From the NCBI GenBank assembly GCA_003150315.1, contig QAML01000002.1:1-64000 (forward strand): DNA of 64,000 bases, in the 5' to 3' direction. Below are positions 1 through 8,407 of the stretch, one piece after another (the stretch's first letter is position 1; every line of letters begins with the position of its first letter). The position numbers and the translations under genes were made by a program. Under the pieces are notes generated by a model. The model was not told the DNA's origin and did not search any database. It worked only from the letters and a program-made list of their open reading frames with translations. The stretch comes from Prevotellaceae bacterium. GTDB taxonomy: Bacteria > Bacteroidota > Bacteroidia > Bacteroidales > Bacteroidaceae.

Positions 1-70
1 ATATTTTGAAATAAGTGCCTTGTATTTTAAAATACATGGCTTGTATTTTTTGCAAGATGCCTTATGTTTT
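1..70 (-). repeat. 21-bp palindromic repeat array, copy 1 (truncated by window edge)
   Basis: Read on the minus strand, this holds three full 21-bp units (50-70, 29-49, 8-28) and the start of a fourth (1-7), joined without spacers. The middle unit has perfect 8-nt arms, AAAATACA and TGTATTTT, around a 5-nt core. The first unit carries the GGCATCTTGC variant also seen at 38571, 42852 and 47372. The conserved tail that follows other copies would lie outside the window. It sits upstream of the type III methyltransferase gene. Confidence 0.85.
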
Positions 71-189
71 TTTTCGGACCGCCGCATCGCATCAAAAAAA
101 CTCATTCTCTCTCCCGGAAACAAGGATGTCGTTCTGGAAAATTATGCAAAACAGTCTCCTTGCAAGGATGCGGAAAATGAACTTTTCCG

Positions 190-197
190 TACTTTTG
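190..197 (+). promoter_or_regulatory. Candidate -7 promoter box upstream of mod
   Basis: TACTTTTG matches the Bacteroidetes -7 consensus TAnnTTTG and lies 17 nt before the mod start. No -33 TTTG was found at the usual 19-21 nt spacing, so this is only a half match. Confidence 0.4.
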
Positions 198-214
198 CAC
201 AAGATATATAAAAA

Positions 215-1951
215 ATGAATAAAAACGAACTGCTCGACAAGATATTGAAACTTGACGGACTGACAAACGAGGAGAAGTCGGAACTGTTGGGCCTGCTGCG
301 CAAGCAAAAGAAGTATGGGCTTGTGTGGGAGGATAAGCCGGAGGATGTGGAGGAACGTCTGCGCGATGAGTTGCCGGTATTGGTAGAGGATACCACGAAA
401 GCCATTATCAGTTCGGAAGAAGATGCCCCCAACCATATACTTATCGAGGGTGATAACCTTGAAGCCCTTACGACACTTGCTTATACGCACGAGGGCAAGA
501 TTGATGTGATATACATAGATCCGCCGTATAATACGGGGAACAAGGATTTTGTCTATAACGACCGTATTGTTGACAAGGAAGACAGCTACCGTCATTCCAA
601 ATGGCTGTCGTTTATGAACAAGCGGTTGCGCATTGCCAAACAATTGCTGTCAGACAAAGGAGTTATATTTATTTCGATTGACGATAATGAACAGGCGCAG
701 CTGAAATTGCTGTGTGATGAGATTTTCGGGCAAGAGAAATTTGTCGCCACTATTCCATGGCGAAAAAGAACTGCAAAATCTGATGTACCTCATTATTTAT
801 CTCAAGATTATGAGTGGATTTTGTGTTATGCCAACATCAATTATGCTGCTGGTATTCAAAAAGAAACTCGTAAATATTATGAAACCAATGATTTTCCAGG
901 CAGACCATGGAGGGTGCATGATTTAACAAAACAGACAACAGCATTAGAAAGACCAAATAGCTTTTTTACAATCATCAATCCAAATAACAGAAGAGAATAT
1001 TCTGCAAATCCAAATAGAACATGGGCGATAACCAAAGAAACATTTGAAGATTACTATAAGCAACACCGTATAGTATTTCCGGGTGATTATGATTTTCTTA
1101 ATATATCAAAACCTGCTTTACGATATTGGAAAGAAGATGATGAAATAAAATCAGGCGACAGATTTGGTTACACAACAGTAAGTTCTTATATCAATGAAAG
1201 CGTTGGAATGACACAAGATGGAACAAAAGATATTATAAATATATTTGGCGACAAGGCATTCGGATTTCCCAAACCTATGTCTTTAATCCAGTATCTTTTA
1301 AGAATTTCTAATCCTCATTTTTCAAATCTTACCGTTCTCGACTTCTTCGCCGGATCTGGAACTACCCTTCACGCCACTATGCAACTCAATGCAGAAGATG
1401 GCGGGCACCGCAAGTGTATCCTCGTCACCAACAATGAGAATAACATCTGCGAAGAAGTGACCTACGAACGAAACAAACGGGTAATCAACGGCTATACTAC
1501 ACCGAAAGGTGAAGAAGTACCGGGATTGAAGAACAACACCCTGCGTTACTACCGTACAAGTTTTGTCGGCAGAAGCCGGAGCATGAAGAATATGCGTCAA
1601 CTGATGAACCTCTCCACCGATATGCTCTGCATTAAGGAAGACCTCTATACCGAACAGACAAAATTCGGTGAGCAACCAACCTACAAGAAAGTGTTCCGCT
1701 ACTTCAACGATGGCAAGAAGCGCATGATGATTATATATAAGGAAGATGCCGTGCCGCAGTTGGCAGACCTTATCGAAAAGACTGATTACGAGGGGAAGAT
1801 GCGTGTGTATGTGTTCTCGCCAAGCGAAGACCCGTGGGAAGGTTCGTTTGAAGAGGTGCAGGACAAAGTGCAGCTTTGCGCCCTGCCGCAAGCCATCTAC
1901 AACGCCTACAAACGCATCCTGCCAAAGAAAAAAGATGTCGTTCTTGAATAG
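215..1951 (+). CDS. mod: Type III restriction-modification methyltransferase (Mod)
   Basis: Modification and specificity subunit of a type III R-M system, which transfers a methyl group from S-adenosylmethionine to adenine in a short asymmetric site. The catalytic motif DPPY is at residues 102-105 and the SAM-binding FAGSG at 378-382, the beta-class order expected for this family. The region between them (roughly nt 780-1320) is the likely target-recognition domain and is visibly more A+T-rich than both flanks. The gene stops at a TAG (1949-1951), but the same frame continues for 27 codons of acidic sequence (ENKIADKAFDGM...) to a TAA at 2033-2035. The current protein is therefore probably short by 28 residues through an amber mutation. 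The res gene lies downstream with a RhuM-family gene between. ATG at 215 gives the normal family N-terminus. Confidence 0.93.
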   Translation: MNKNELLDKILKLDGLTNEEKSELLGLLRKQKKYGLVWEDKPEDVEERLRDELPVLVEDTTKAIISSEEDAPNHILIEGDNLEALTTLAYTHEGKIDVIYIDPPYNTGNKDFVYNDRIVDKEDSYRHSKWLSFMNKRLRIAKQLLSDKGVIFISIDDNEQAQLKLLCDEIFGQEKFVATIPWRKRTAKSDVPHYLSQDYEWILCYANINYAAGIQKETRKYYETNDFPGRPWRVHDLTKQTTALERPNSFFTIINPNNRREYSANPNRTWAITKETFEDYYKQHRIVFPGDYDFLNISKPALRYWKEDDEIKSGDRFGYTTVSSYINESVGMTQDGTKDIINIFGDKAFGFPKPMSLIQYLLRISNPHFSNLTVLDFFAGSGTTLHATMQLNAEDGGHRKCILVTNNENNICEEVTYERNKRVINGYTTPKGEEVPGLKNNTLRYYRTSFVGRSRSMKNMRQLMNLSTDMLCIKEDLYTEQTKFGEQPTYKKVFRYFNDGKKRMMIIYKEDAVPQLADLIEKTDYEGKMRVYVFSPSEDPWEGSFEEVQDKVQLCALPQAIYNAYKRILPKKKDVVLE

Positions 1952-2066
1952 GAAAACAAAATCGCCGACAAAGCTTTTGACGGAATGCTTAACTTTGACG
2001 AAGAGGAATTGCAATTATTCGAAATTTTTGAATAACTGAAACTGTAACCTATAAAAAGGTAAACAA

Positions 2067-3086
2067 ATGAACGAGCAGCAGGATAAAGGAAACATCATAC
2101 TCTATCAAACCCCCGATGGGCAATCGAAGATAGAAGTAACCCTGTCGGGCGATACGGTGTGGCTCACTGCCGACCAGATGGCAGAGTTGTTTCAGAGAAA
2201 TAAGTCTACCATCTCACGACACATAAGAAACGTGTTTGAAGAGGGTGAGTTGCAGACAGATATGGTTGTTGCATTTTTTGCAACAACCACTCAACATGGT
2301 GCTATCATAGGTAAACAACAAACGCATCAAACAGCCTTTTACAACCTCGACATGATAATCAGCATAGGCTATCGTGTGAAATCGCATCGTGGCGTTCAGT
2401 TCCGTATCTGGGCAACCAATGTATTGCGAGAATATATCGTGAAAGGGTTTGCCCTGAACGATGAACTGCTGAAGCGTGCCGGAGGTGGCAACTATTTTGA
2501 TGAATTGCTTGCTCGTATTCGCGACATCCGCTCATCTGAAAAGGTGTTCTACCGAAAGGTTTTGGCAATCTATGCCCTCAGTATCGACTATGACCCACGG
2601 GCAGAAGCCACACAACTATTCTTCAAGACCGTGCAGAACAAAATGCACTTTTCTGCTCACGGACATACGGCTGCCGAAGTGATATACGAGCGTGCTGATG
2701 CAGAAAAGGATTTCATGGGATTGACCTCGTGGACAGGCGCAATGCCTAAACGTACTGATGCAGAGGTTGCGAAAAACTATCTTTCGGCAGACGAGTTGGA
2801 CACACTGAACCGGATTGTCAGTCTATATCTTGACTTTGCAGAGCTGCAAGCCAAATCGCACCGGCCCATGTATATGAAAGACTGGATTCTGAAGTTGGAT
2901 GATTTTCTTAAACTATCAGGAAAAGAACTACTTTCCCATGCCGGCAGAATATCGGCAGAGATAGCAAAACGGAAAGCCGACATGGAATATGATAAGTTTA
3001 AGGAACGGACTATGTATGAACTATCGCCTGTAGAAATTCACTTCTTGGAGAATTTTGAAAAGGAACAGAAAAAATTAAAGGAATAG
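2067..3086 (+). CDS. RhuM-family protein
   Basis: Member of the virulence RhuM family (named after Salmonella SPI-3 rhuM); biochemical function unknown. Visible features are an N-terminal winged-helix-like segment (WLTADQMAELFQRNKSTIS, about residues 33-51), the family block SIGYRVKSHRGVQFRIWAT near residues 95-113, and a charged C-terminus. The 339-residue length is normal for the family. It sits between mod and res, with only 10 nt to res, so it is probably co-transcribed with them. RhuM genes often occur inside restriction or toxin-like islands, which supports a defence-associated role, but that is inference. Confidence 0.88.
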   Translation: MNEQQDKGNIILYQTPDGQSKIEVTLSGDTVWLTADQMAELFQRNKSTISRHIRNVFEEGELQTDMVVAFFATTTQHGAIIGKQQTHQTAFYNLDMIISIGYRVKSHRGVQFRIWATNVLREYIVKGFALNDELLKRAGGGNYFDELLARIRDIRSSEKVFYRKVLAIYALSIDYDPRAEATQLFFKTVQNKMHFSAHGHTAAEVIYERADAEKDFMGLTSWTGAMPKRTDAEVAKNYLSADELDTLNRIVSLYLDFAELQAKSHRPMYMKDWILKLDDFLKLSGKELLSHAGRISAEIAKRKADMEYDKFKERTMYELSPVEIHFLENFEKEQKKLKE

Positions 3087-3096
3087 ACAGAAAACA

Positions 3097-5457
3097 ATGA
3101 AGAATTTAGCATATCAACAGAAAGCCGTGTCCGAATTGGTGGATAAGACTATCCGCCTGTTAAACCTCGGAGGACAGCGCAATAAATTAGTGTTCGAGGC
3201 AACCACCGGAGCCGGGAAGACCGTGATGGCTTGCCAGATGCTGGCAGGACTGATGGACGAGTTGCACGACCGTGGTGACAGCCGTTACCAGGAAGTGGCA
3301 TTTATATGGTTTGCCCCACGCAAACTGCACATACAGAGTTATGAAAAACTGAAAGGCGCATTCGAGGAGACACGCACGCTTCGCCCGATAATGTTCGGTG
3401 AACTTGACCAGAACGAAGGTATCCGTCCCGGCGAAATACTCTTTGTAAACTGGGAAAGCGTGAATAAGGAGAATAATGTAATGGTACGTGAGGGAGACTG
3501 TTCTCTCTCGCTTTACGAAATAACCGACAGGACAAAAGAGGAATTCGGTTTACCTATTGTAGCCATCATTGACGAGGAACACATGTTCTGGTCGAAGACG
3601 GCGGACAAGTCGGCTGCCGTACTCGACAGAATCAATCCGGCTGTGGAGATTCGCATTTCCGCCACTCCCAAAACCGCCAATCCAAAGGAAAAGGTCACGG
3701 TCTATCGTCAGGATGTGATTGCTGCCGAAATGATAAAGAAGGAAGTGGTGCTCAATCCGGAAATAGAACTGAATTTCAGTGATGAGCTGGAACTCAACGC
3801 CAATCTTATCAAAGCGGCATTGGACAAGCGTAACCAGATAGCCGAAGCGTATAAAGCGGTAGGCTCCAACGTCAATCCCTTGTTGTTGATTCAGCTGCCT
3901 AACGACACTAAAGAGAGTATGACAACCGAAGATACAGCCATTGCCGACCAAGTAAAGAAATATCTTGAAATGATGTGCGACATCACAACAGACAATTATC
4001 GGCTGGCAGTATGGCTTGCCGGTGAGAAAGAGAATCTGATTGACCTTGAAAGACCGGATAACCTGACAGAGGTGTTGCTTTTCAAAGAGGCAATTGCCTT
4101 GGGTTGGGACTGCCCTCGCGCTGCTGTATTGCTCATCTTTCGCAAATTGCAGAGCGACCAGTTTTCCATACAGACAGTGGGTCGTATCATGCGTATGCCG
4201 GAGCAGAAACATTATCAAAAGGAGATACTGAACTCCGGCTATGTGTTTACCGACATCGCAAAGGACAAGATACAGATTGTTACGGCGGATGCCGGGTATA
4301 TTCTGAACAATACCATCACCGCACACCGCCGTGAGAATCTGAAAAATGTGAACTTGCCGTCAAGCTATATAGAACGCCCCAATGTGGAACGTAACTATTT
4401 AGGTCCGGACTTCCGTAAGGTGTTGCACGAAGAAGCCCGTCGTTTTTGGGACATTGCGGAAGAAAACTTGATGTTCTCGTTGGAAGAGTTGGCAAAGTTG
4501 GATAATTATGAAGAAAGCAAGCCATTGCCGGATAGCGATGACCTTCAAATCAATGAAAACAGAAAAAAGGTGGCCAACTCCTTGCGTCTTGATGTAAAGA
4601 ACATCAATATCGAGATACCGCAAGACGTACACTTCCAGAACGAAGAACAAGTGCTGGAAGTTGATACCGTAAAATACGCGAGAAAAGCCACGGAGATAGA
4701 CCGTGTGTTTATGGCATACATTGCCACTAAAGGTCATCAGTTCGAGAGCAAGGGAAGGACAGACAAAATAGCAAGTTATCTGTTAGAGATACTCGCCGAC
4801 TTCTTCGGTATTTATGAAACGGAAGTCAAAAAGGTAGTACTCTACCACTTGAACCGCCCTAAATTCGACCGCATCATCGACTCCGCTTTGGAAAGATATG
4901 TTCGTATACGTGACAAGGCACGCAAAGAATCGGCAGCAAAAAGGGTGTTCAAGAAATACGGCTGGGAAGTGCCGGAAGAACGAACATATGACAACGAAAC
5001 AAATCACATAGAAGAAACAGGTAATCATGCACTGTTGCCGTTTGTGCAACTCAATCAGGCATCGAATCCGGAAAAGGATTTTGTTGCTTATCTGGAACAG
5101 AACAGCCAATACATAGACTGGTGGTATAAGAACGGGGATAAAGGCAAACAGCATTACGCCATAGAATATACCACCGGAGACGAACATACAAAATCGCTTT
5201 TCTATGTGGATTTCGTAATCCGGATGAAGAACGGACACATCTATTTGTTCGACACCAAAAGTATAGAAAGCGATGTTTTTGCACCCGATAAGCATAACGC
5301 CTTGTTGCAATACATAAAAGAAAACACAACGGAAGAACAGCCGCTCTACGGTGGTGTCATTCTTCGGAAGAATGAAAACTGGCTATATTCGCCCCAACCA
5401 ATAGAGAATACCACTGACACATTGAATTGGGAATGTTTTTACCCGGGAAACGTATAG
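3097..5457 (+). CDS. res: Type III restriction enzyme, helicase/endonuclease subunit (Res)
   Basis: ATP-dependent DNA translocase and nuclease that works with Mod to cut DNA with unmethylated head-to-head sites. Walker A TTGAGKT is at residues 36-42 and the Walker B/DEAD-like box DEEH at 159-162. A second RecA-like helicase domain follows, with a conserved QTVGRIMRMP block. Near the C-terminus is a PD-(D/E)XK nuclease signature, D705 then D719-T-K721. No frame break is seen and the 786 residues cover all domains, so the restriction subunit looks intact, in contrast to the shortened Mod. Confidence 0.94.
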   Translation: MKNLAYQQKAVSELVDKTIRLLNLGGQRNKLVFEATTGAGKTVMACQMLAGLMDELHDRGDSRYQEVAFIWFAPRKLHIQSYEKLKGAFEETRTLRPIMFGELDQNEGIRPGEILFVNWESVNKENNVMVREGDCSLSLYEITDRTKEEFGLPIVAIIDEEHMFWSKTADKSAAVLDRINPAVEIRISATPKTANPKEKVTVYRQDVIAAEMIKKEVVLNPEIELNFSDELELNANLIKAALDKRNQIAEAYKAVGSNVNPLLLIQLPNDTKESMTTEDTAIADQVKKYLEMMCDITTDNYRLAVWLAGEKENLIDLERPDNLTEVLLFKEAIALGWDCPRAAVLLIFRKLQSDQFSIQTVGRIMRMPEQKHYQKEILNSGYVFTDIAKDKIQIVTADAGYILNNTITAHRRENLKNVNLPSSYIERPNVERNYLGPDFRKVLHEEARRFWDIAEENLMFSLEELAKLDNYEESKPLPDSDDLQINENRKKVANSLRLDVKNINIEIPQDVHFQNEEQVLEVDTVKYARKATEIDRVFMAYIATKGHQFESKGRTDKIASYLLEILADFFGIYETEVKKVVLYHLNRPKFDRIIDSALERYVRIRDKARKESAAKRVFKKYGWEVPEERTYDNETNHIEETGNHALLPFVQLNQASNPEKDFVAYLEQNSQYIDWWYKNGDKGKQHYAIEYTTGDEHTKSLFYVDFVIRMKNGHIYLFDTKSIESDVFAPDKHNALLQYIKENTTEEQPLYGGVILRKNENWLYSPQPIENTTDTLNWECFYPGNV

Positions 5458-5549
5458 AAAAAGCAGTTTTCTCTGTTGTGCATAAGGAGAAGTGTTTTGT
5501 ATCTTAAAGAAACAAAAAATGCAGGGCGATAATAATCGGCGTAAATAAT

Positions 5550-5557
5550 TAAATTTG
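5550..5557 (+). promoter_or_regulatory. Candidate -7 box upstream of the MATE gene
   Basis: TAAATTTG followed by C matches TAnnTTTG. It lies about 100 nt upstream of the chosen start. No clear -33 box is seen. Confidence 0.35.
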
Positions 5558-5656
5558 CAGGCGCAAACGGGCATGCTCTTTTGTCGGCAAGGCGATGAAG
5601 TATATGGATAGCCCGATGTGGCAGACCTGCTCAGGTTGTTTTCTATTATTAGCCCG

Positions 5657-7042
5657 ATGTTGAAATTCAAACAAAGCGACACGTTGTTAGCGGCAATGCG
5701 TGATGGTAGAGAACTGTCGCGTATGGACAAACTGAAACTGATTGTGGCACTCAGTGTGCCCTCTGTTTTGGCTCAGGTGACGAGTGTGCTTATGTTTTAC
5801 ATTGATGCCGCCATGGTGGGACACCTTGGTGCTAAGGCTTCGGCGAGTATTGGACTGGTGGAAACTACTACGTGGCTTTTTGGCAGCTTTACAAGTGCCA
5901 TGAGTCTTGGTTATTCCGTTCAGGTGGCGCACAAGGTGGGCGCAAAAGACGACGAGGGTGCCAGGAGAGTGTTTGCAAACGGTTTGATAGCCGCTTGTGC
6001 ATTCGGAACAGCGATTGCGGTGATTTCTTTGGCTATTGCATTTCCACTTCCGATATGGTTGGGTGGCGGCGAGGACATTAGGCGCGATGCGTCTCTTTAT
6101 TTCATGATATTTTCTTTGGCTTTGCCGTTCATGCAGATTTCGAATCTTTCTTCGAATGCTTTGAAGAGTAGCGGGAATATGCGCGTGCCGGGCGCAACAA
6201 GTATCATGATGTGTGTGCTTGATGTGGTTTTCAATTACATCTTTATATATATGTGTAATTGGGGAGTGGTTGGTGCGGCTCTGGGAACGCTTGCGGCGGT
6301 GGTTGTTACTGCCGGGATGAATCTTTATTTCGCTACGTGTGTGAGCAAGATTCTTTCGCTGCGCCACGAAAAGGGAGTTTTCAAAATAAACAAGGCATAT
6401 ATTCGTAAGGCTCTCGGTATTTCGTCGCCTCTTGCTCTGCAATATATGTTCATGGGTGGGGCGCAAATTGTGAGCACTCTTATTGTCGCTCCTTTGGGAA
6501 ACATTGCCATTGCGGCAAACACATTTGCGATAACGGTGGAAAGCCTTTGCTATATGCCGGGATACGGCATAGGGGACGCAGCTTCAACTCTTACGGGACA
6601 ATCGTTGGGAGCCGGGCGTGTAGATGTTTGTCGCAGTTTCGCCAAGATGACTGTGGGACTTGGTATGGTGGTGATGGCGGTGATGGGAATATTGATGTTT
6701 TTGTTCGCACCTCAAATGCTCGGATTCATAACTCCTGTTGACGAGATACGAAGTCTCGGAACTACGGCATTGCGTATAGAAGCTTTTGCAGAGCCGATGT
6801 TTGCTGCGTCGATAGTAACGGCAAGCGTTTGCATCGGTGCGGGCGATACGAAGAGTCCTACCGTAATAAATTTGTGCAGCATGTGGTTTGTACGCTTGTC
6901 GCTTGCCGCTTTGCTCGCAAAAAATTATGGTTTGCCGGGCGTGTGGTTTGCCATGGCTGTGGAACTTACCATACGCGGAACTTTGTATCTCATACATCTG
7001 TTCAGAGGTAAATGGATAAAGATGAAAACAAACAAGGTGTAG
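5657..7042 (+). CDS. MATE-family multidrug/cation efflux transporter
   Basis: Inner-membrane antiporter of the multidrug and toxic compound extrusion family, expelling organic cations or drugs in exchange for Na+ or H+. The product has about 12 hydrophobic segments in two homologous halves. The first helix block (VPSVLAQVTSVLMFYIDAAM) and the glycine/serine-rich second half (MPGYGIGDAASTLTGQSLGA) are typical. A GTG at 5618 would add 13 residues; ATG at 5657 was preferred because the extra residues are not family-like and relatives start close to this point. The substrate cannot be predicted. It sits directly upstream of the ribosomal superoperon, separated by a terminator-like hairpin and the rpsL promoter. 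Confidence 0.88.
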   Translation: MLKFKQSDTLLAAMRDGRELSRMDKLKLIVALSVPSVLAQVTSVLMFYIDAAMVGHLGAKASASIGLVETTTWLFGSFTSAMSLGYSVQVAHKVGAKDDEGARRVFANGLIAACAFGTAIAVISLAIAFPLPIWLGGGEDIRRDASLYFMIFSLALPFMQISNLSSNALKSSGNMRVPGATSIMMCVLDVVFNYIFIYMCNWGVVGAALGTLAAVVVTAGMNLYFATCVSKILSLRHEKGVFKINKAYIRKALGISSPLALQYMFMGGAQIVSTLIVAPLGNIAIAANTFAITVESLCYMPGYGIGDAASTLTGQSLGAGRVDVCRSFAKMTVGLGMVVMAVMGILMFLFAPQMLGFITPVDEIRSLGTTALRIEAFAEPMFAASIVTASVCIGAGDTKSPTVINLCSMWFVRLSLAALLAKNYGLPGVWFAMAVELTIRGTLYLIHLFRGKWIKMKTNKV

Positions 7043-7145
7043 GAGAGTTTTTAATGGTTTTGTACATGCCGGAAATGCTTGAAAATTCTCCTTGGCGTAG
7101 TTAAAATAGGCTTGAAAACGGTCTAACAAGTTAAAAAATCATAAT

Positions 7146-7174
7146 AAAACAATCCGCTTGCGGCTTCTTGTTTT
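7146..7174 (+). terminator. Terminator-like hairpin after the MATE gene
   Basis: AAAACAA and TTGTTTT arms enclose an inner CCGC/GCGG pairing, followed by T-rich sequence. It lies about 105 nt after the MATE stop codon. Confidence 0.5.
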
Positions 7175-7290
7175 TGAGGTGTTGGTTTTAAATTGTTGTA
7201 AACGTGCATATTAGGAAGAAAATCCTTTTACAAGAGGTCAAGAAATACTGTAAGTGAAATGATTTTGTGGAAGTTAAGTCGTTGAATTCC

Positions 7291-7321
7291 TTTGTAGATA
7301 CGGAAAATATTTGTAATTTTG
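7291..7321 (+). promoter_or_regulatory. Promoter of the ribosomal superoperon
   Basis: TTTG at 7291-7294, a 19-nt spacer, then TAATTTTG at 7314-7321: a full match to the Bacteroidetes primary-sigma promoter. It lies 85 nt before rpsL and is the only full promoter match noticed between the MATE gene and rpsL. The interval 7043-7405 otherwise holds only the hairpin at 7146. Confidence 0.85.
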
Positions 7322-7405
7322 CAGCTCGAAATGGTGTATTATGCGCCGTTGAGACGAAGAAGAAATAGTAAATATATAATATATAAATAATTAAAATACA
7401 GTAAA

Positions 7406-7786
7406 ATGCCTACTATTCAACAATTAGTAAGAAAAGGCAGAAAGGTCTTGGTGGACAAGAGTAAATCGCCCGCCCTTGATTCGTGTCCTCAGAGACGCGG
7501 TGTGTGTGTGCGTGTTTATACGACCACGCCTAAGAAACCTAACTCTGCAATGCGTAAAGTTGCGCGTGTGCGCTTGACGAACTCTAAAGAGGTTAACTCT
7601 TATATACCGGGAGAAGGTCATAATCTTCAGGAACATAGCATTGTGCTTGTTCGTGGAGGTCGTGTAAAGGATCTTCCTGGTGTTCGTTATCATATAGTTC
7701 GTGGAACTCTTGATACTGCCGGTGTCGCAAATCGTACCCAGCGTCGTTCAAAATACGGAGCTAAGAGACCTAAAGCGTCTAAGTAA
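7406..7786 (+). CDS. rpsL: Ribosomal protein S12
   Basis: Small-subunit protein at the decoding centre. The block [12 protein letters not shown] at residues 41-52 and the [11 protein letters not shown] block near residue 85-95 are the two loops where streptomycin-resistance changes occur; both lysines are present, so no classical resistance change is visible. First gene of the superoperon, with a 119-nt gap to rpsG. Confidence 0.98.
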   Translation: MPTIQQLVRKGRKVLVDKSKSPALDSCPQRRGVCVRVYTTTPKKPNSAMRKVARVRLTNSKEVNSYIPGEGHNLQEHSIVLVRGGRVKDLPGVRYHIVRGTLDTAGVANRTQRRSKYGAKRPKASK

Positions 7787-7803
7787 AAAGTAAAATCATT
7801 TGG

Positions 7804-7856
7804 TTTGCGAGGAAGCAAATAGTAAAGGTTGAGTAAACGGTCCCGGCGGGGACGTT
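7804..7856 (+). promoter_or_regulatory. Two hairpins in the rpsL-rpsG intercistronic region
   Basis: A small stem, TTTGC/GCAAA (7804-7819), is followed by GTCCC-GGCG-GGGAC (7840-7853), whose base extends through AAC/GTT with a bulge. In E. coli, S7 represses translation by binding the S12-S7 spacer; whether this spacer works the same way is inference. Confidence 0.4.
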
Positions 7857-7905
7857 GAAGGCAATAAAATATTAGCAGCCCCAAATCAATTATCGCTAAA
7901 ACAAA

Positions 7906-8382
7906 ATGAGAAAAGCTAAACCAAAGAAACGTGTGATCCTTCCTGATCCCGTTTTTGGAGACCAGAAGGTGTCCAAGTTTGTAAATCATCTTATGTATGA
8001 CGGCAAGAAGAATACTTCTTATAAGATATTCTATGCTGCTCTTGAAATCGTAGGTGAAAAGAATAAAGATGCGGAGAAATCTGCTCTTGAAATCTGGAAG
8101 TCTGCTCTTGATAAAATCACTCCGCAAGTAGAGGTTAAGTCTCGTAGAATCGGTGGTGCAACATTCCAGGTTCCTACTGAAATCCGTCCTGATCGCAAGG
8201 AGTCGGTTTCTATGAAAAATATGATAAATTTCGCTCGTAAGCGCAGTGGTAAATCCATGGCAGAGAAACTTGCGGCGGAAATTATGGATGCTTATAACGA
8301 ACAGGGTGGTGCGTTCAAGCGCAAAGAAGATATGCATCGTATGGCTGAAGCTAACCGCGCGTTCGCACATTTCAGATTCTAA
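7906..8382 (+). CDS. rpsG: Ribosomal protein S7
   Basis: Primary 16S rRNA binder that nucleates assembly of the 30S head. The 158 residues are standard; the [15 protein letters not shown] opening and the basic C-terminus ([21 protein letters not shown] split across the last turn) are typical. The 25-nt gap to fusA implies co-transcription. Confidence 0.98.
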   Translation: MRKAKPKKRVILPDPVFGDQKVSKFVNHLMYDGKKNTSYKIFYAALEIVGEKNKDAEKSALEIWKSALDKITPQVEVKSRRIGGATFQVPTEIRPDRKESVSMKNMINFARKRSGKSMAEKLAAEIMDAYNEQGGAFKRKEDMHRMAEANRAFAHFRF

Positions 8383-8407
8383 TTAATAAAAGAGAAAGTA
8401 ATTACAG

